Shown: positions 50,919 to 63,221, numbered from the stretch's first letter. The stretch is DNA of 64,000 nt from Fidelibacterota bacterium (GCA_947472795.1 CANJBL010000001.1:124001-188000), one strand, 5' to 3'. Numbers and translations: made by a program. The notes: a model not told the origin generated them from the letters alone.

Positions 50919-51629
50919 CTAACGGCTCTTCGTCCTCTCGTAGCGCGCCCACAAATCGGGGCGGCGCTCTTTCGTCGTCTCTTCCGCCTGGGCCTTGCGC
51001 CATGCCTTCACGTTGGCATGGTGGCCCGATCTCAAGACCTCGGGCACCTCGCGGCCGCGCCACACATCGGGGCGCGTATAGTGCGGGTACTCCAGAAGGC
51101 CCGTCTCGAAACTCTCGTCTTCCAGAGACTCCGTTTTACCAACGACGCCCGGAAGCAATCTCACAGTCGCATCCAGCAGCGCGATCGCTGCCGCCTCGCC
51201 GCCCGAGAGGATGAAATCGCCGAGACTGATCTCCTCGACCTCTTTCTCCTCCAGAAGGCGCTGATCCACACCTTCGTAGCGGCCGCAGAGCAACGTCACA
51301 CCAGGACCTTTGGCCAGAGCCCGTACCCGCTCCTGATCCAGAACCTTCCCGCGCGGGGTCAGATAGATCAGCGGCGTGCCCGGTGGACGAGAGGCGGTGA
51401 TGGCAGCTTCCAGAACATCCGCTCGCATCACCATACCGGCGCCACCCCCGAAGGGACTGTCATCGACGGTACGGTGTTTGTCGCTCGCGAACGTGCGGAT
51501 ATCCACCGTCTCCAAAGTCCACACTCCGTCTTGCAAGGCTTTGCCGGCGAGGGAGGCGCCCAAGGGTCCGGGGAACATGTCCGGAAACAAGGTCAGCGCC
51601 ACGGCACGGAAAGGTTTCACACTCTCCAT
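50919..51629 (-). CDS. trmD: tRNA (guanine37-N1)-methyltransferase
   Basis: 236-aa SPOUT methyltransferase that makes m1G37 and prevents frameshifting. Trefoil-knot motifs [12 protein letters not shown] and [13 protein letters not shown], plus [17 protein letters not shown]. 50 bp upstream of rplS. Confidence 0.97.
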   Translation of the reverse strand: MESVKPFRAVALTLFPDMFPGPLGASLAGKALQDGVWTLETVDIRTFASDKHRTVDDSPFGGGAGMVMRADVLEAAITASRPPGTPLIYLTPRGKVLDQERVRALAKGPGVTLLCGRYEGVDQRLLEEKEVEEISLGDFILSGGEAAAIALLDATVRLLPGVVGKTESLEDESFETGLLEYPHYTRPDVWRGREVPEVLRSGHHANVKAWRKAQAEETTKERRPDLWARYERTKSR

Positions 51630-51671
51630 GTCAGTCCGTCCTCAAGCCCAAAGCTTCGCGGGCCTTCAGTG

Positions 51672-52250
51672 TCATTGCTTTCCTGCCTCGCCTCCTTCCT
51701 GTCCTTCTTTCCGGCGCTCCGCTTCATCGGCGGCTGCGTCGGTCTCGAATAATCCCGGCAGTGCATTCATCACCACCTTGCCGCCCTTCACATCTACCGC
51801 CGCGACGGCGGCTTCAGAGAACGGCACCAGCTCACTCGACCGTCCCGGCATATCCACCTCCAGGATGTCGCCGGCGCCGAAGTTATGGACCGCCGAGATA
51901 ACCCCGAGGCTTTCGCCCGTCGCCAGAACCACCGCCAGGCCAACAAGATCGGCGTGGTAGTAGGTTCCGTCGCCGACCGCAGGTAACACCTTGCGATCGA
52001 CATAAAGCTTCAAGCCCTTCAAGCCTTCCGCCGCCGTGCGGTCCGCAACACCTTTAAGGCGCGCGATCACGACACCCTGGGCCTGGCCGACGATTGTGAC
52101 CGTGAAGGTCCGTCCGTCATCGGTTTCCACCGGCCCGTAAGCGGCGATGCCGTTGGGCTCTTCAGTGAAGCTCTTGATCCTGACCTCACCGCGCAATCCC
52201 TTGGCGCCGACAATGACACCGAGGCATATGCGAGACGAAGGTGAGCTCAC
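51672..52250 (-). CDS. rimM: Ribosome maturation factor RimM
   Basis: 192 aa. N-terminal RimM domain (CLGVIVGAKGLRGEVRIKSF) and C-terminal PRC-barrel (DGTYYHADLVGLAV, VHNFGAGDILEV). Helps 30S assembly and 16S processing. C-terminal tail is rich in Glu/Lys/Gly. Confidence 0.94.
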   Translation of the reverse strand: MSSPSSRICLGVIVGAKGLRGEVRIKSFTEEPNGIAAYGPVETDDGRTFTVTIVGQAQGVVIARLKGVADRTAAEGLKGLKLYVDRKVLPAVGDGTYYHADLVGLAVVLATGESLGVISAVHNFGAGDILEVDMPGRSSELVPFSEAAVAAVDVKGGKVVMNALPGLFETDAAADEAERRKEGQEGGEAGKQ

Positions 52251-52262
52251 TGAACTAAGCCT

Positions 52263-52643
52263 TTAGCCTTCCGCCGGCGCCGCTGCCGCTGCTTCAGCGG
52301 CCGCTTTGGCGGCTTCTTCAGCAACGCGCAGACGCTCTTGCGCCTTGGCGCGCGGCTTGTCCTGCTTGGTCTGCGTATGCACTTCCGGCGCGGTCGTGAT
52401 GCCGACCTTCGACAGAAGACGCTGCACGCGATCCGTGGGCAGAGCGCCGGTGCCGATCCAATGCTTGATGCGCTCTTCCTTCAGGACGAGACGCTCTTTG
52501 TGATCATGCGGCACGCGCGGATTGTAGGTGCCCACCTTTTCGATGAAGCGGCCATCGCGCGGATAACGCGAGTCAGCAACCACGAGGCGGTAGTAAGGCT
52601 GGGCTTTGGCGCCCACGCGCGACAGTCTGATTTTAAGCGACAT
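52263..52643 (-). CDS. rpsP: 30S ribosomal protein S16
   Basis: 126 aa. Core MSLKIRLSRVGAKAQPYYRL with GRFIEKVGTYNP and ERIKHWIGTGALPTDRV. It has an Ala/Lys/Glu-rich C-terminal extension of about 40 residues beyond the E. coli length. 12 bp upstream of rimM. Confidence 0.97.
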   Translation of the reverse strand: MSLKIRLSRVGAKAQPYYRLVVADSRYPRDGRFIEKVGTYNPRVPHDHKERLVLKEERIKHWIGTGALPTDRVQRLLSKVGITTAPEVHTQTKQDKPRAKAQERLRVAEEAAKAAAEAAAAAPAEG

Positions 52644-52733
52644 GCGAGTTCACTCTCCTTGTTAAATCTTGGTCTTCTAAATCTTCGTTCTCGTTAAACC
52701 GTATTCTCAAATTCCGAATTCAAATTCTAAGAA

Positions 52734-54182
52734 CTATCTGCGCCCGAGAGGCGGGCCGCCAGGACGCGGCATGTTCATGCCGCCGCCCATCATTCCTCCG
52801 AGACCTCCGCCGCCACCGCCCATCATGCCGGCGAGCGCGCCGAGGCCGCCCATCTTCTTCATGCGCTTCATCATGGTTTCCATCTGCTGATGCTGTTTCA
52901 GCAGCTTGTTCACTTCAGCGACACTCGTGCCCGAGCCCGTGGCAATGCGCTGCTTGCGCGAAGCTTTGATGAGGTCGGGCAAGCGGCGCTCCTTCGGCGT
53001 CATGGACTGGATGATAGCTTCCAGGCGCTTGAAGGTCTTGGGATCGAGCTGGGAGTCCTTCACCTGCTTCAGCGCATTGCCGATGCCGGGGATCAGACCC
53101 AAAATTCCTTTCATGTCGCCCATGCGCTGGATCTGCTGCAATTGGGAGAGCATGTCGTTGAGGTCGAACTTGCCTTCCTGCATACGCGCGGCAAGCTTCT
53201 CGGCCTTCTCGTGATCGACATTGGCCACGGCCTTCTCGACCAAACCGACCACGTCGCCCATGCCGAGGATGCGGCCCGCGATGCGCGTGGGATGGAAGAC
53301 TTCCAGTGCATCGACCTTTTCGCCCACACCCATGAGCTTGATGGGGCGCCCCGTGACGGCGCGCATGGACAAAGCAGCACCGCCGCGCGCATCGCCATCG
53401 ACGCGCGTGAGCACGATGCCGGTGATGCCGACTTTCTCGTTGAAGGACTGCGCCGTGATGACCGCGTCCTGGCCGATCATGGCGTCGGTGACGAGCAGTG
53501 TTTCGTGCGGCTTCACGATTTCGCGCACGCTCGCCACTTCAGCCATCATGGCTTCGTCGATGGTGAGACGCCCGGCGGTGTCGAAGATCACCACATCGAA
53601 CACGCCCGTGCGTGCGTCAGCGAGACCGCGCTTGGCGATGTCGAGCGGCTTCTGGCCGGCGACAATGGGCAGTGTCACCACGCCCACTTGCTTGCCGAGG
53701 ATGGCGAGCTGCTCTTGTGCGGCGGGACGATATGTATCTAGCGAGACCATCAGCACGCGCTTCTTGCCTTTGACCTGCAGGCGGTGCGCGATCTTGGCGG
53801 TGGTGGTAGTTTTGCCCGAACCTTGCAGACCGACCATCAGCACAGCCACAGGTGCGGGTGCCGCGAGGTCGATGCCGGGTGCATCGAAATTGATGGCGCC
53901 TTCGGGATTGGTCGGATCACCGCCCAGCATTTCGACCAGTGCATCGTGCACGATCTTGATGACCATCTGGCCGGGCGTGACCGATTTGACGACGGCTTCG
54001 CCCTCGGCTTGAACGCTGACTTTGGCGATGAAGTCCTTCACCACCGGCAGCGCGACGTCGGCTTCCAACAACGCCACGCGCACTTCGCGCATAGCGGCAG
54101 CAATGTCCGACGGCGTGAGCGCGCCGCGGCGCGTCAGCTTATTCAGGACAGAACCAAGTTTGTCGGTCAGCGTATCGAACAT
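52734..54182 (-). CDS. ffh: Signal recognition particle protein
   Basis: 482-aa SRP GTPase from ATG 54182 (MFDTLTDKLG), the family start; a longer frame from 54224 is unlikely. N domain, G domain with GLQGSGKTTT (118-127), DTAGRL and TRVDGDARGGAAL, then the Met-rich M domain with a Gly/Met C-terminus (MMGGGMNMPRPGG). Binds the SRP RNA encoded at 1290-1390 and pairs with FtsY encoded 2.6 kb away. 90 bp upstream of rpsP. Confidence 0.97.
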   Translation of the reverse strand: MFDTLTDKLGSVLNKLTRRGALTPSDIAAAMREVRVALLEADVALPVVKDFIAKVSVQAEGEAVVKSVTPGQMVIKIVHDALVEMLGGDPTNPEGAINFDAPGIDLAAPAPVAVLMVGLQGSGKTTTTAKIAHRLQVKGKKRVLMVSLDTYRPAAQEQLAILGKQVGVVTLPIVAGQKPLDIAKRGLADARTGVFDVVIFDTAGRLTIDEAMMAEVASVREIVKPHETLLVTDAMIGQDAVITAQSFNEKVGITGIVLTRVDGDARGGAALSMRAVTGRPIKLMGVGEKVDALEVFHPTRIAGRILGMGDVVGLVEKAVANVDHEKAEKLAARMQEGKFDLNDMLSQLQQIQRMGDMKGILGLIPGIGNALKQVKDSQLDPKTFKRLEAIIQSMTPKERRLPDLIKASRKQRIATGSGTSVAEVNKLLKQHQQMETMMKRMKKMGGLGALAGMMGGGGGGLGGMMGGGMNMPRPGGPPLGRR

Positions 54183-54379
54183 CGCCCGCTTAAATCCTAA
54201 AGTCTCAAAATCCCGTTCGCCCAAACGGCAATCGCGCCCGTGCGCGTAATCGCGGACGGACGGACCCCCTTGGGAGCAAAAGCCCGGAACGGATGGGCTG
54301 CCCTCGACTCCTTGGAGCCGGAAAGCGCGGTTTATCTACGGGAGCACAGGGATCAAGTCAAGGTGAGGGCTGATAATAT

Positions 54380-54396
54380 ATAGCCGACTATGTATA
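54380..54396. repeat. Twin repeat, copy 1 (possible operator)
   Basis: ATAGCCGACTATGTATA. One base differs from the copy at 54463-54479, and the two are in the same orientation, 83 bp apart. Confidence 0.55.
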
Positions 54397-54462
54397 AGGG
54401 GAAATTGGGAATGAAATGGGCCAAGAGAATAGCAGAAAATTAGGCGCTGTTTTCATATAACA

Positions 54463-54479
54463 ATAGCCGGCTATGTATA
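54463..54479. repeat. Twin repeat, copy 2 (possible operator)
   Basis: ATAGCCGGCTATGTATA. The first 12 bases are a perfect palindrome (ATAGCC/GGCTAT), as expected for a dimeric regulator's site; in copy 1 the palindrome has one mismatch. Confidence 0.55.
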
Positions 54480-54666
54480 TGATTTTCGGGCAGTTCCCGG
54501 GCCGTCGATCTGCATTCCCGGTGAACAGCGGGACTCCTTCGCCTCTGGACGCGCAGGAATTTCGCGAAATATAGAGCTGGATCAAGCGACTAGCGTAAAT
54601 TCAGAGGTACTCTATATAGGGGCTCCGACCCTGGACAGGGCCACCCCTCGCACCTATAACGCCCTC

Positions 54667-55515
54667 ATGGACAAGAACCCGGCCTCGCAGGGCCTGCCTT
54701 TCCGCAAGATGCACGGTCTCGGCAACGACTTCGTCGTACTGGACACGCGGACGCACGCCCTGATGCTGACGCCCAAGTCCGCCCGGGCCATCGCCGACCG
54801 GCGCACGGGTGTGGGCTGCGACCAGATCATGATCATCGAGCCGGCTCGGAACGGCGGCGACGCCTATCTCGCCATCCGCAATTCCGACGGCGGCGTGGTG
54901 GAGAGCTGCGGCAACGGCAGCCGCTGCGTCGCCGATGTGCTGCTGAAGGAAACCGGCAAGGACAAACTCACCCTGGAGACTCTGGCCGGACCGATCATTG
55001 CCAGCCGCGCGCCTGGTGGACTCATTTCCATCGACATGGGCCCAGCGCGCGAGGCCTGGAATGAAATTCCTCTGGCCGAGGCCGCCGACACCTTGCACCT
55101 GAAAATCGGTGAAGGCCCGCTGCAAGATCCCGTCGGCGTGAACGTCGGCAATCCGCATGCGGTCTTCTTCGTGCCAGACGCGGAGGCGATCAATCTGACG
55201 GCGGTAGGCCCCAAGATCGAGCACCATCCCCTCTTCCCGCAGCGGACCAATGTGGAAGCAGTGCAGGTGGTGGACCGAACACACCTGAGAATGCGCGTGT
55301 GGGAACGCGGCGCGGGCATCACGCTGGCGTGCGGTACTGGCGCTTGCGCCACGCTGGTGGCGGCCGTGCGGCGCGGGCTCACCGAACGCAAGGCCATCGT
55401 GACAGTCGATGGCGGCGACCTTGAGATCGAATGGCGCGCGGACGGCCGGGTCATCATGACCGGCCCCGTGGCGGAGACCTTCGTGGGTACCATCGACCGG
55501 AGCCTGCTCGCGTGA
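54667..55515 (+). CDS. dapF: Diaminopimelate epimerase
   Basis: 282-aa PLP-independent racemase converting LL- to meso-diaminopimelate for lysine and peptidoglycan. Catalytic Cys81 in ESCGNGSRC and Cys222 in ACGTGACA; MHGLGNDFVVLD at the N-terminus. Its TGA overlaps the GTG start of mtaB (GTGA). Confidence 0.97.
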   Translation: MDKNPASQGLPFRKMHGLGNDFVVLDTRTHALMLTPKSARAIADRRTGVGCDQIMIIEPARNGGDAYLAIRNSDGGVVESCGNGSRCVADVLLKETGKDKLTLETLAGPIIASRAPGGLISIDMGPAREAWNEIPLAEAADTLHLKIGEGPLQDPVGVNVGNPHAVFFVPDAEAINLTAVGPKIEHHPLFPQRTNVEAVQVVDRTHLRMRVWERGAGITLACGTGACATLVAAVRRGLTERKAIVTVDGGDLEIEWRADGRVIMTGPVAETFVGTIDRSLLA

Positions 55516-56810
55516 GCGTGTTGAAACCTTCGGACCCTAAATTTTCAGAAGTGGCTCCGCGCGTTGTCAGCCTCGGCTGCCGTCTGAACACTTACGAGTC
55601 CGAAGTCATGCGCGCACATGCGCGTGACACTGGCCTGTCCAATGCCATCATCGTCAACACCTGCGCGGTGACTAAGGAAGCGGAGCGCCAGGGTTTGCAA
55701 ACCCTGCGCCGTCTGCGCCGCGAGAACCCGGACGCCCACATTGTCGCCACCGGCTGCGCCGTGCAACTCGACCCATCGCGTTACGCCGACATGCCTGAAG
55801 TGAACCGCGTGCTCGGCAACGAGCACAAGATGAAGCGCGAAAGCTTCCTGCCCGAACTGACTGCGCCGGACTTCAACACACCCGTGCTTGTCACCGACAT
55901 CATGGAGGTGCGCGAGACGGCCGAGCATCTCGTCGAAGGCTTCGACGGACGCGCGCGTGCATTCGTGCAAGTCCAGCAGGGCTGTGACCACCGCTGCACC
56001 TTTTGCATTATTCCCTTCGCGCGCGGCAATAACCGCAGCGTGCCCATGGGCCGCATCACGCAGGAAGTGCGCGGACTGGTGGAAGCGGGTTACCGCGAGA
56101 TCGTCATCACCGGTGTCGACATCACCGGCTACGGCGGCGACCTGCCGGGCAACCCGAGTCTGGGACAGATGGTACGCCGTCTGCTGATGGCCGTGCCGGA
56201 GCTGCCGCGCCTGAGGCTTTCATCCCTCGATCCCGCCGAAGTCGATGACGATCTTTTCGCCCTCATGGCCGATGAGCCGCGCCTCATGCCGCACTTTCAT
56301 ATCTCGGCCCAGGCCGGCGACGACATGATCCTGAAGCGCATGAAGCGCCGCCATACGCGGGCCGACGTCATTTCTTTTTGCGACCGCGTGCGCTCGTTGC
56401 GCCCCGACGCGGTGTTCGGCGCCGATTTTATCGCGGGTTTTCCGACCGAAACCGAGGAGATGTTCCAGGGCACGCTGGACCTGGTGGATGATGCCGGCCT
56501 TACCTTCCTGCATGTCTTCCCCTACTCCATCCGCCCCGGCACGCCGGCGGCAAAGATGCCCCAAGTCAATGGCCGCACGGTCAAAGCGCGCGCCGCCAGC
56601 TTGCGCGCGAAAGGGCACACCGCCCTTGCCGCGCATCTGCAGCATTACATCGGCCAGACCTTGGATGTTCTGGTGGAGCAGCCGCAAGACGGCCGCATCC
56701 CACACTATGCGTCGGTGAAACTGGCGGGCGTGGCAACGCCGGGCACCATCGTGCGCGCGCGTATTGTCGGCGCTCAAGCCGAAAACCTTTACGCTGAAGC
56801 CATCGCATAA
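55512..56810 (+). CDS. mtaB: tRNA threonylcarbamoyladenosine methylthiotransferase
   Basis: 432-aa radical-SAM methylthiotransferase forming ms2t6A37 in tRNA. N-terminal cluster cysteines Cys23 (SLGCRLN), Cys51 and Cys82; radical-SAM Cys158, Cys162, Cys165 in QGCDHRCTFC; C-terminal TRAM-like region. GTG 55512 overlaps the dapF stop by 4 bp and gives the expected N-terminus. Followed without gap by ftsY. Confidence 0.94.
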   Translation: MSVLKPSDPKFSEVAPRVVSLGCRLNTYESEVMRAHARDTGLSNAIIVNTCAVTKEAERQGLQTLRRLRRENPDAHIVATGCAVQLDPSRYADMPEVNRVLGNEHKMKRESFLPELTAPDFNTPVLVTDIMEVRETAEHLVEGFDGRARAFVQVQQGCDHRCTFCIIPFARGNNRSVPMGRITQEVRGLVEAGYREIVITGVDITGYGGDLPGNPSLGQMVRRLLMAVPELPRLRLSSLDPAEVDDDLFALMADEPRLMPHFHISAQAGDDMILKRMKRRHTRADVISFCDRVRSLRPDAVFGADFIAGFPTETEEMFQGTLDLVDDAGLTFLHVFPYSIRPGTPAAKMPQVNGRTVKARAASLRAKGHTALAAHLQHYIGQTLDVLVEQPQDGRIPHYASVKLAGVATPGTIVRARIVGAQAENLYAEAIA

Positions 56811-57770
56811 ATGTTCGGTAGAGATGAACCCCCTGAGCCGCCCAAAAGCGGTTGGCTTTCACGCCTTGTCTCTGGTCTCAGCAAATCGTCGAGCAAGCTG
56901 GTCACAGGCATCTCGGACATCTTCACCAAAAGCAAGCTGGACGACGCGGCGCTGACCGATCTTGAAGACCTGTTGCTCTCGGCGGACCTGGGCACGGCCA
57001 CTGCGTCGAAGCTCACATCGGAACTCGCCAAGACGCGCTTCGGCAAGGACATCTCGCCCGAAGAAGTACGAACGGCCTTCGCGGCGGACATCACCAAAAT
57101 TCTAGAGCCGGTGGCACGGCCCCTCAGCGTCGACCCCGCCAAGAAGCCCTTCGTCATTCTTATGACCGGCGTGAACGGCGCGGGCAAGACCACCACCATC
57201 GGCAAGCTGGCGCACCAATTCCGCCGCGAGGGTTTGAAAGTCTCGCTGGCCGCGGGCGATACGTTCCGCGCTGCCGCCGTCGAGCAGCTCAAGGTCTGGG
57301 GTCAGCGCACCAACTCACCCGTCATCGCGCGCGAGACCGGTGCGGATGCTGCTGGACTCGCGTTTGAAGCACTTATCGAGGCGCGCCAGCGCGGCGATGA
57401 TGTGCTGCTGGTGGATACCGCCGGCCGCCTGCAAAACAAAGACACGCTGATGGCCGAATTGCAGAAGATCGTGCGCGCCATCAACAAGGTCGACCCCAGC
57501 GCACCGCACGCGACGTTGTTGGTGTTGGATGCCACTGTCGGGCAGAACGCACATCAACAAGTGGACGTGTTCAAAAGCATCGTCGGGGTGACGGGGCTGG
57601 TGATGACCAAGCTGGACGGCACGGCCAAGGGCGGCGTGGTGGTGGCGCTGGCCGAGAAGTTCAAACTGCCGGTGCACTATGTGGGTGTGGGCGAAGGGGC
57701 GGACGACCTCAGGCCTTTCACATCCCACAGCTTCGCCCGAAGCCTGATGGGACTCTCGCCCGAAGGCTAG
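56811..57770 (+). CDS. ftsY: SRP receptor FtsY
   Basis: 319-aa SRP-receptor GTPase, a short form: only about 40 residues precede the N domain, so the long acidic A domain of E. coli is absent. G domain with TGVNGAGKTTT (119-129), DTAGRLQNK and TKLDGTAKGG. The first base of its ATG follows the mtaB stop directly. Its TAG shares CTAG with the stop of the convergent amidotransferase gene. Confidence 0.96.
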   Translation: MFGRDEPPEPPKSGWLSRLVSGLSKSSSKLVTGISDIFTKSKLDDAALTDLEDLLLSADLGTATASKLTSELAKTRFGKDISPEEVRTAFAADITKILEPVARPLSVDPAKKPFVILMTGVNGAGKTTTIGKLAHQFRREGLKVSLAAGDTFRAAAVEQLKVWGQRTNSPVIARETGADAAGLAFEALIEARQRGDDVLLVDTAGRLQNKDTLMAELQKIVRAINKVDPSAPHATLLVLDATVGQNAHQQVDVFKSIVGVTGLVMTKLDGTAKGGVVVALAEKFKLPVHYVGVGEGADDLRPFTSHSFARSLMGLSPEG

Positions 57771-58473
57771 AGCTTGAGACCGTCCAGCCAGTCGTTGAAG
57801 CAGCGTTTACCTTGCTGCTCTAAGGCTGGGCCGTACCGGCGGGTGTCGTCGCGCAGGCGCGCGACGTTGGTGCCTTGCGTGGCCGCGATCTCCAGCGCGT
57901 GGCCGACGAACCATTTCTCGAGATCACGCGTGCGCACTTCGGGATGGCATTGGAAGGCCAGCGTGCTTTTGCCCCAGGCGAAAGCCTGATGCAGGCAGAT
58001 ATCCGTACCAGCCAGAAGCTTCGCGTCCTTCGGCAGATCGAAAGTGTCGCCATGCCAGTGCAGCATAAAAGTATGCTCGGCGGCGAGATGGCGCACGGGC
58101 GATTCGAGTCCAGCGGTGGAGAGCAGCAGCGGACCCCAACCCAATTCCTTCTCGCGGCCGGGATAAACGCGGGCCCCCAGAGCGCGGGCAATCAATTGCG
58201 CGCCGAGGCAAATGCCGAGCGTGGGCTTGTCGGCGGCCAGGCGCTTGGTGATCGCCGCCAACTCATCCTTCAGGAAGGGATAAAGATGATCCTCATAGGC
58301 GCCGATGGGCCCCCCGAGGATGACGAGCATATCGGGCTTCAAGGCATCGAAGGTCTTCCAGTCAGCGACCGGCGCTTCGACGTACGTTACTTTCCAGCCG
58401 CGGTCCGTAAAAATCTCTTCAAGAATTCCCAGGTCTTCAAACGCGACATGCCGGATGGCTGTAACTGTCGCCA

Positions 58474-58474
<1 letters not shown>
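57767..58474 (-). CDS. Class I glutamine amidotransferase (GMP-synthase-like)
   Basis: 235 aa. Catalytic Cys89 in LGICLGAQLIARALG and His177-Glu179 in FQCHPE. VILGGPIGAYEDHLYPFL is typical of stand-alone GATase1 proteins resembling the GuaA N-terminal domain. Substrate unknown. Its ATG overlaps the secA stop (TGATG), so it is probably translated from the secA mRNA. Confidence 0.88.
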
Positions 58475-61197
<2,723 letters not shown>

Positions 61198-61522
61198 TGA
61201 AACCTCTAGAAACCGGGAAGAAGGGCGGTCGAACCCGCCCAAATGCGGAACGGACAGACGTATTGGCGAAACAGATAGAAGCTGGGTGCCCCGAAGTCAA
61301 CGACGCGCCCTTGGGATTCGGCGGATTTCCTTGATATTTTCGGGCGTTATGCGGAGAAAATTTTCCCTAGGGGAGCACGTGTTGCTGCCCCGGCACGCGG
61401 CCTTCAGCACCTCTTCAGCGCCCCCGGGTGTACCCCTGGCGGGCGCTTGTTCCCGCCTTCGGCTTATGTCATTGAAGCGCGGCCTTTTTTGCCATTCGTT
61501 TCAGACATGAGGGTGCCCCGCC
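61198..61522. other. 325-bp divergent intergenic region (secA / argJ)
   Basis: No gene recognised; the peptidyl-prolyl isomerase gene found here in some relatives is not present. It contains the secA leader hairpin (61223-61240) and, nearer argJ, a complex stem GCGCCC (61418-61423) / GGGCGC (61441-61446) enclosing GGGT/ACCC. No arginine-operator-like site was evident. Confidence 0.5.
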
Positions 61523-62755
61523 ATGGGTCACGGAATTTCACCCCTCGCACCGACCACTGTCCCCACCCTTCCACCTTTAAGGGGAGTGCGCCTGGCAACC
61601 CATGCCTGTGGCATTCGTTACGAGGGGCGCACGGACTTGCTGGTGGCCGAGCTGACGCCCAACACAGCCGTGGGCGGCGTGCTGACCAAGTCGCTGACGG
61701 CCTCGGCCCCAGTGGATATGTGCAGAGCCAACCTGAAGGGCGGCAAAGCGCGGCTTTTGGTGGTGAACGCCGGCAACTCCAATGCCTTCACCGGGCAAAA
61801 GGGCATCTCCACGGTGGAAGCCACGGTGAGCGCCGGCGCGCGCGTTTTCGGCTGCAAGCGGAATGAAGTGTTCATTTCCTCCACGGGCACCATTGGCGTG
61901 CCGCTGCCGGCGGAGAAAATCACCAATGCTTTCCCCGCCGTGTTCAGCGCTTTGAAGGAAGATGGTTGGGCCGAAGCCGCCAAGGCCATCATGACCACCG
62001 ACACCTTCCCCAAGGCGGCCACGCGTGTGGCCACCATCGACGGCATGCCGGTGACCATCAACGGCATCTGCAAGGGATCGGGCATGATCGCCCCTGATAT
62101 GGCGACGATGCTGGCTTATGTGTTCACCGACGCCGCCCTTGAGCCCGCAGCGGTGCAGACCCTGATCACCGCCGGTGCCAACAAGAGCTTCAACTGCGTA
62201 ACCGTGGACGGCGATACCTCCACCTCCGACACGCTGCTGATGTTCGCCACTGGCCAGGCCAAGCACCGCTACGTCTCAAGCGCCGTGGACCCGCGCCTGA
62301 CGGAATTCCGCGCGAAGCTCGATGACCTTCTCATCGATCTCGCCAAGCAGGTGGCGCGCGACGGTGAAGGCGCGACGAAATTCATCGAGATCAAAGTGAC
62401 GGGTGCTGACGGCGACGCAGCCGCACGGCGCATCGCCATGTCCATCGCCAATTCGCCCCTGGTAAAAACCGCTGTCGCCGGCGAGGACGCCAACTGGGGC
62501 CGCATCGTGATGGCCGTGGGCAAGGCCGGCGAGAAGGCGAGCCGCGACCGGTTGGCCATTACCATCGGCGGCGTACTGGTGGCGCGCAACGGCGAAGCCG
62601 TGGAAGGTTACAACGAAGCGCCGGTGACCGCACACATGAAGGGCCGCGAGATCGTGATCGAAGTGGATGTGGGCATTAGCCGTGGATCGGCCACGGTGTG
62701 GACCTGCGACCTGACGCACGGATACATCGATATCAATGGCTCCTACCGGACCTGA
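61523..62755 (+). CDS. argJ: Bifunctional glutamate N-acetyltransferase / amino-acid acetyltransferase
   Basis: 410-aa enzyme of the cyclic arginine pathway (ornithine acetyltransferase, possibly N-acetylglutamate synthase). The autocatalytic cleavage site lies in SGMIAPDMATMLAYV between Ala194 and Thr195, Thr195 being the nucleophile. Also NAGNSNAFTG and the C-terminal INGSYRT. The last 20 bp overlap the mutT start. Confidence 0.96.
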   Translation: MGHGISPLAPTTVPTLPPLRGVRLATHACGIRYEGRTDLLVAELTPNTAVGGVLTKSLTASAPVDMCRANLKGGKARLLVVNAGNSNAFTGQKGISTVEATVSAGARVFGCKRNEVFISSTGTIGVPLPAEKITNAFPAVFSALKEDGWAEAAKAIMTTDTFPKAATRVATIDGMPVTINGICKGSGMIAPDMATMLAYVFTDAALEPAAVQTLITAGANKSFNCVTVDGDTSTSDTLLMFATGQAKHRYVSSAVDPRLTEFRAKLDDLLIDLAKQVARDGEGATKFIEIKVTGADGDAAARRIAMSIANSPLVKTAVAGEDANWGRIVMAVGKAGEKASRDRLAITIGGVLVARNGEAVEGYNEAPVTAHMKGREIVIEVDVGISRGSATVWTCDLTHGYIDINGSYRT

Positions 62756-63221
62756 CACCGAAGGCGTTGCTGGCGACGAGGATGGCTGTTTCTCGGCCGA
62801 CATCCCGCCGCCGCGTGTTGGCTTGCCGGTTGTGACCGTGGTGGCCGTGGCGCTGCTGGATGCGGATGCGCGCATCCTTCTCGCGCAACGCCCGGCGCAC
62901 AAGCATCTGGGCGGCCTGTGGGAATTCCCTGGGGGCAAGGTAGAGCCCGGCGAAACCCCCGAGGCCGCACTCGTGCGCGAACTGCACGAGGAACTGGGCG
63001 TGGACATCCGCGCGAGCTGCCTCGCGCCGCTGAGTTTTGTGTCGCATTCCTATGAGAAATTCCATTTGCTGATGCCGCTTTATGTGTGCCGGCAATGGAG
63101 GGGCCGTGTGACGGCCAAGGAAGGCCAGCAGCTGGCTTGGGTACGGGCAGAGCGTTTAAGGGACTATGCCATGCCGCCGGCGGATGAGCCGTTGATTCCG
63201 GTCTTGCAGGACTGGCTTTAG
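62736..63221 (+). CDS. mutT: 8-oxo-dGTP diphosphatase MutT (Nudix)
   Basis: 161 aa. Nudix box FPGGKVEPGETPEAALVREL then HEELG (64-88), with ILLAQRPAHKHLGGLWEFPG typical of MutT. Sanitises oxidised dGTP. About 30 N-terminal residues are unusual; the ATG at 62736 overlaps argJ by 20 bp, and a later in-frame GTG near the conserved VVTVVAVALLD could be the true start. Confidence 0.9.
   Translation: MAPTGPDTEGVAGDEDGCFSADIPPPRVGLPVVTVVAVALLDADARILLAQRPAHKHLGGLWEFPGGKVEPGETPEAALVRELHEELGVDIRASCLAPLSFVSHSYEKFHLLMPLYVCRQWRGRVTAKEGQQLAWVRAERLRDYAMPPADEPLIPVLQDWL

Larger units (their letters stand above)
54183..54666. other. 484-bp divergent intergenic region (ffh / dapF), partly AT-rich
   Basis: No credible gene. 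The part nearest ffh is GC-rich with short inverted repeats (GCCC...GGGC near 54282-54298; CTCC-TT-GGAG near 54309-54318). The middle (54371-54480) is clearly more AT-rich than the rest of the window and contains two near-identical 17-bp repeats. Both outward promoters must be here but are not obvious. Confidence 0.6.

Noticed and set aside
54388-54585. 65-codon minus-strand open frame in the ffh/dapF gap
   Set aside because: No ribosome site or recognisable domain; it covers the twin repeats and the AT-rich island, which explain the base composition.
61198-61522. SecM-like arrest peptide upstream of secA
   Set aside because: No minus-strand ORF with a suitable start or arrest-like sequence in the leader.
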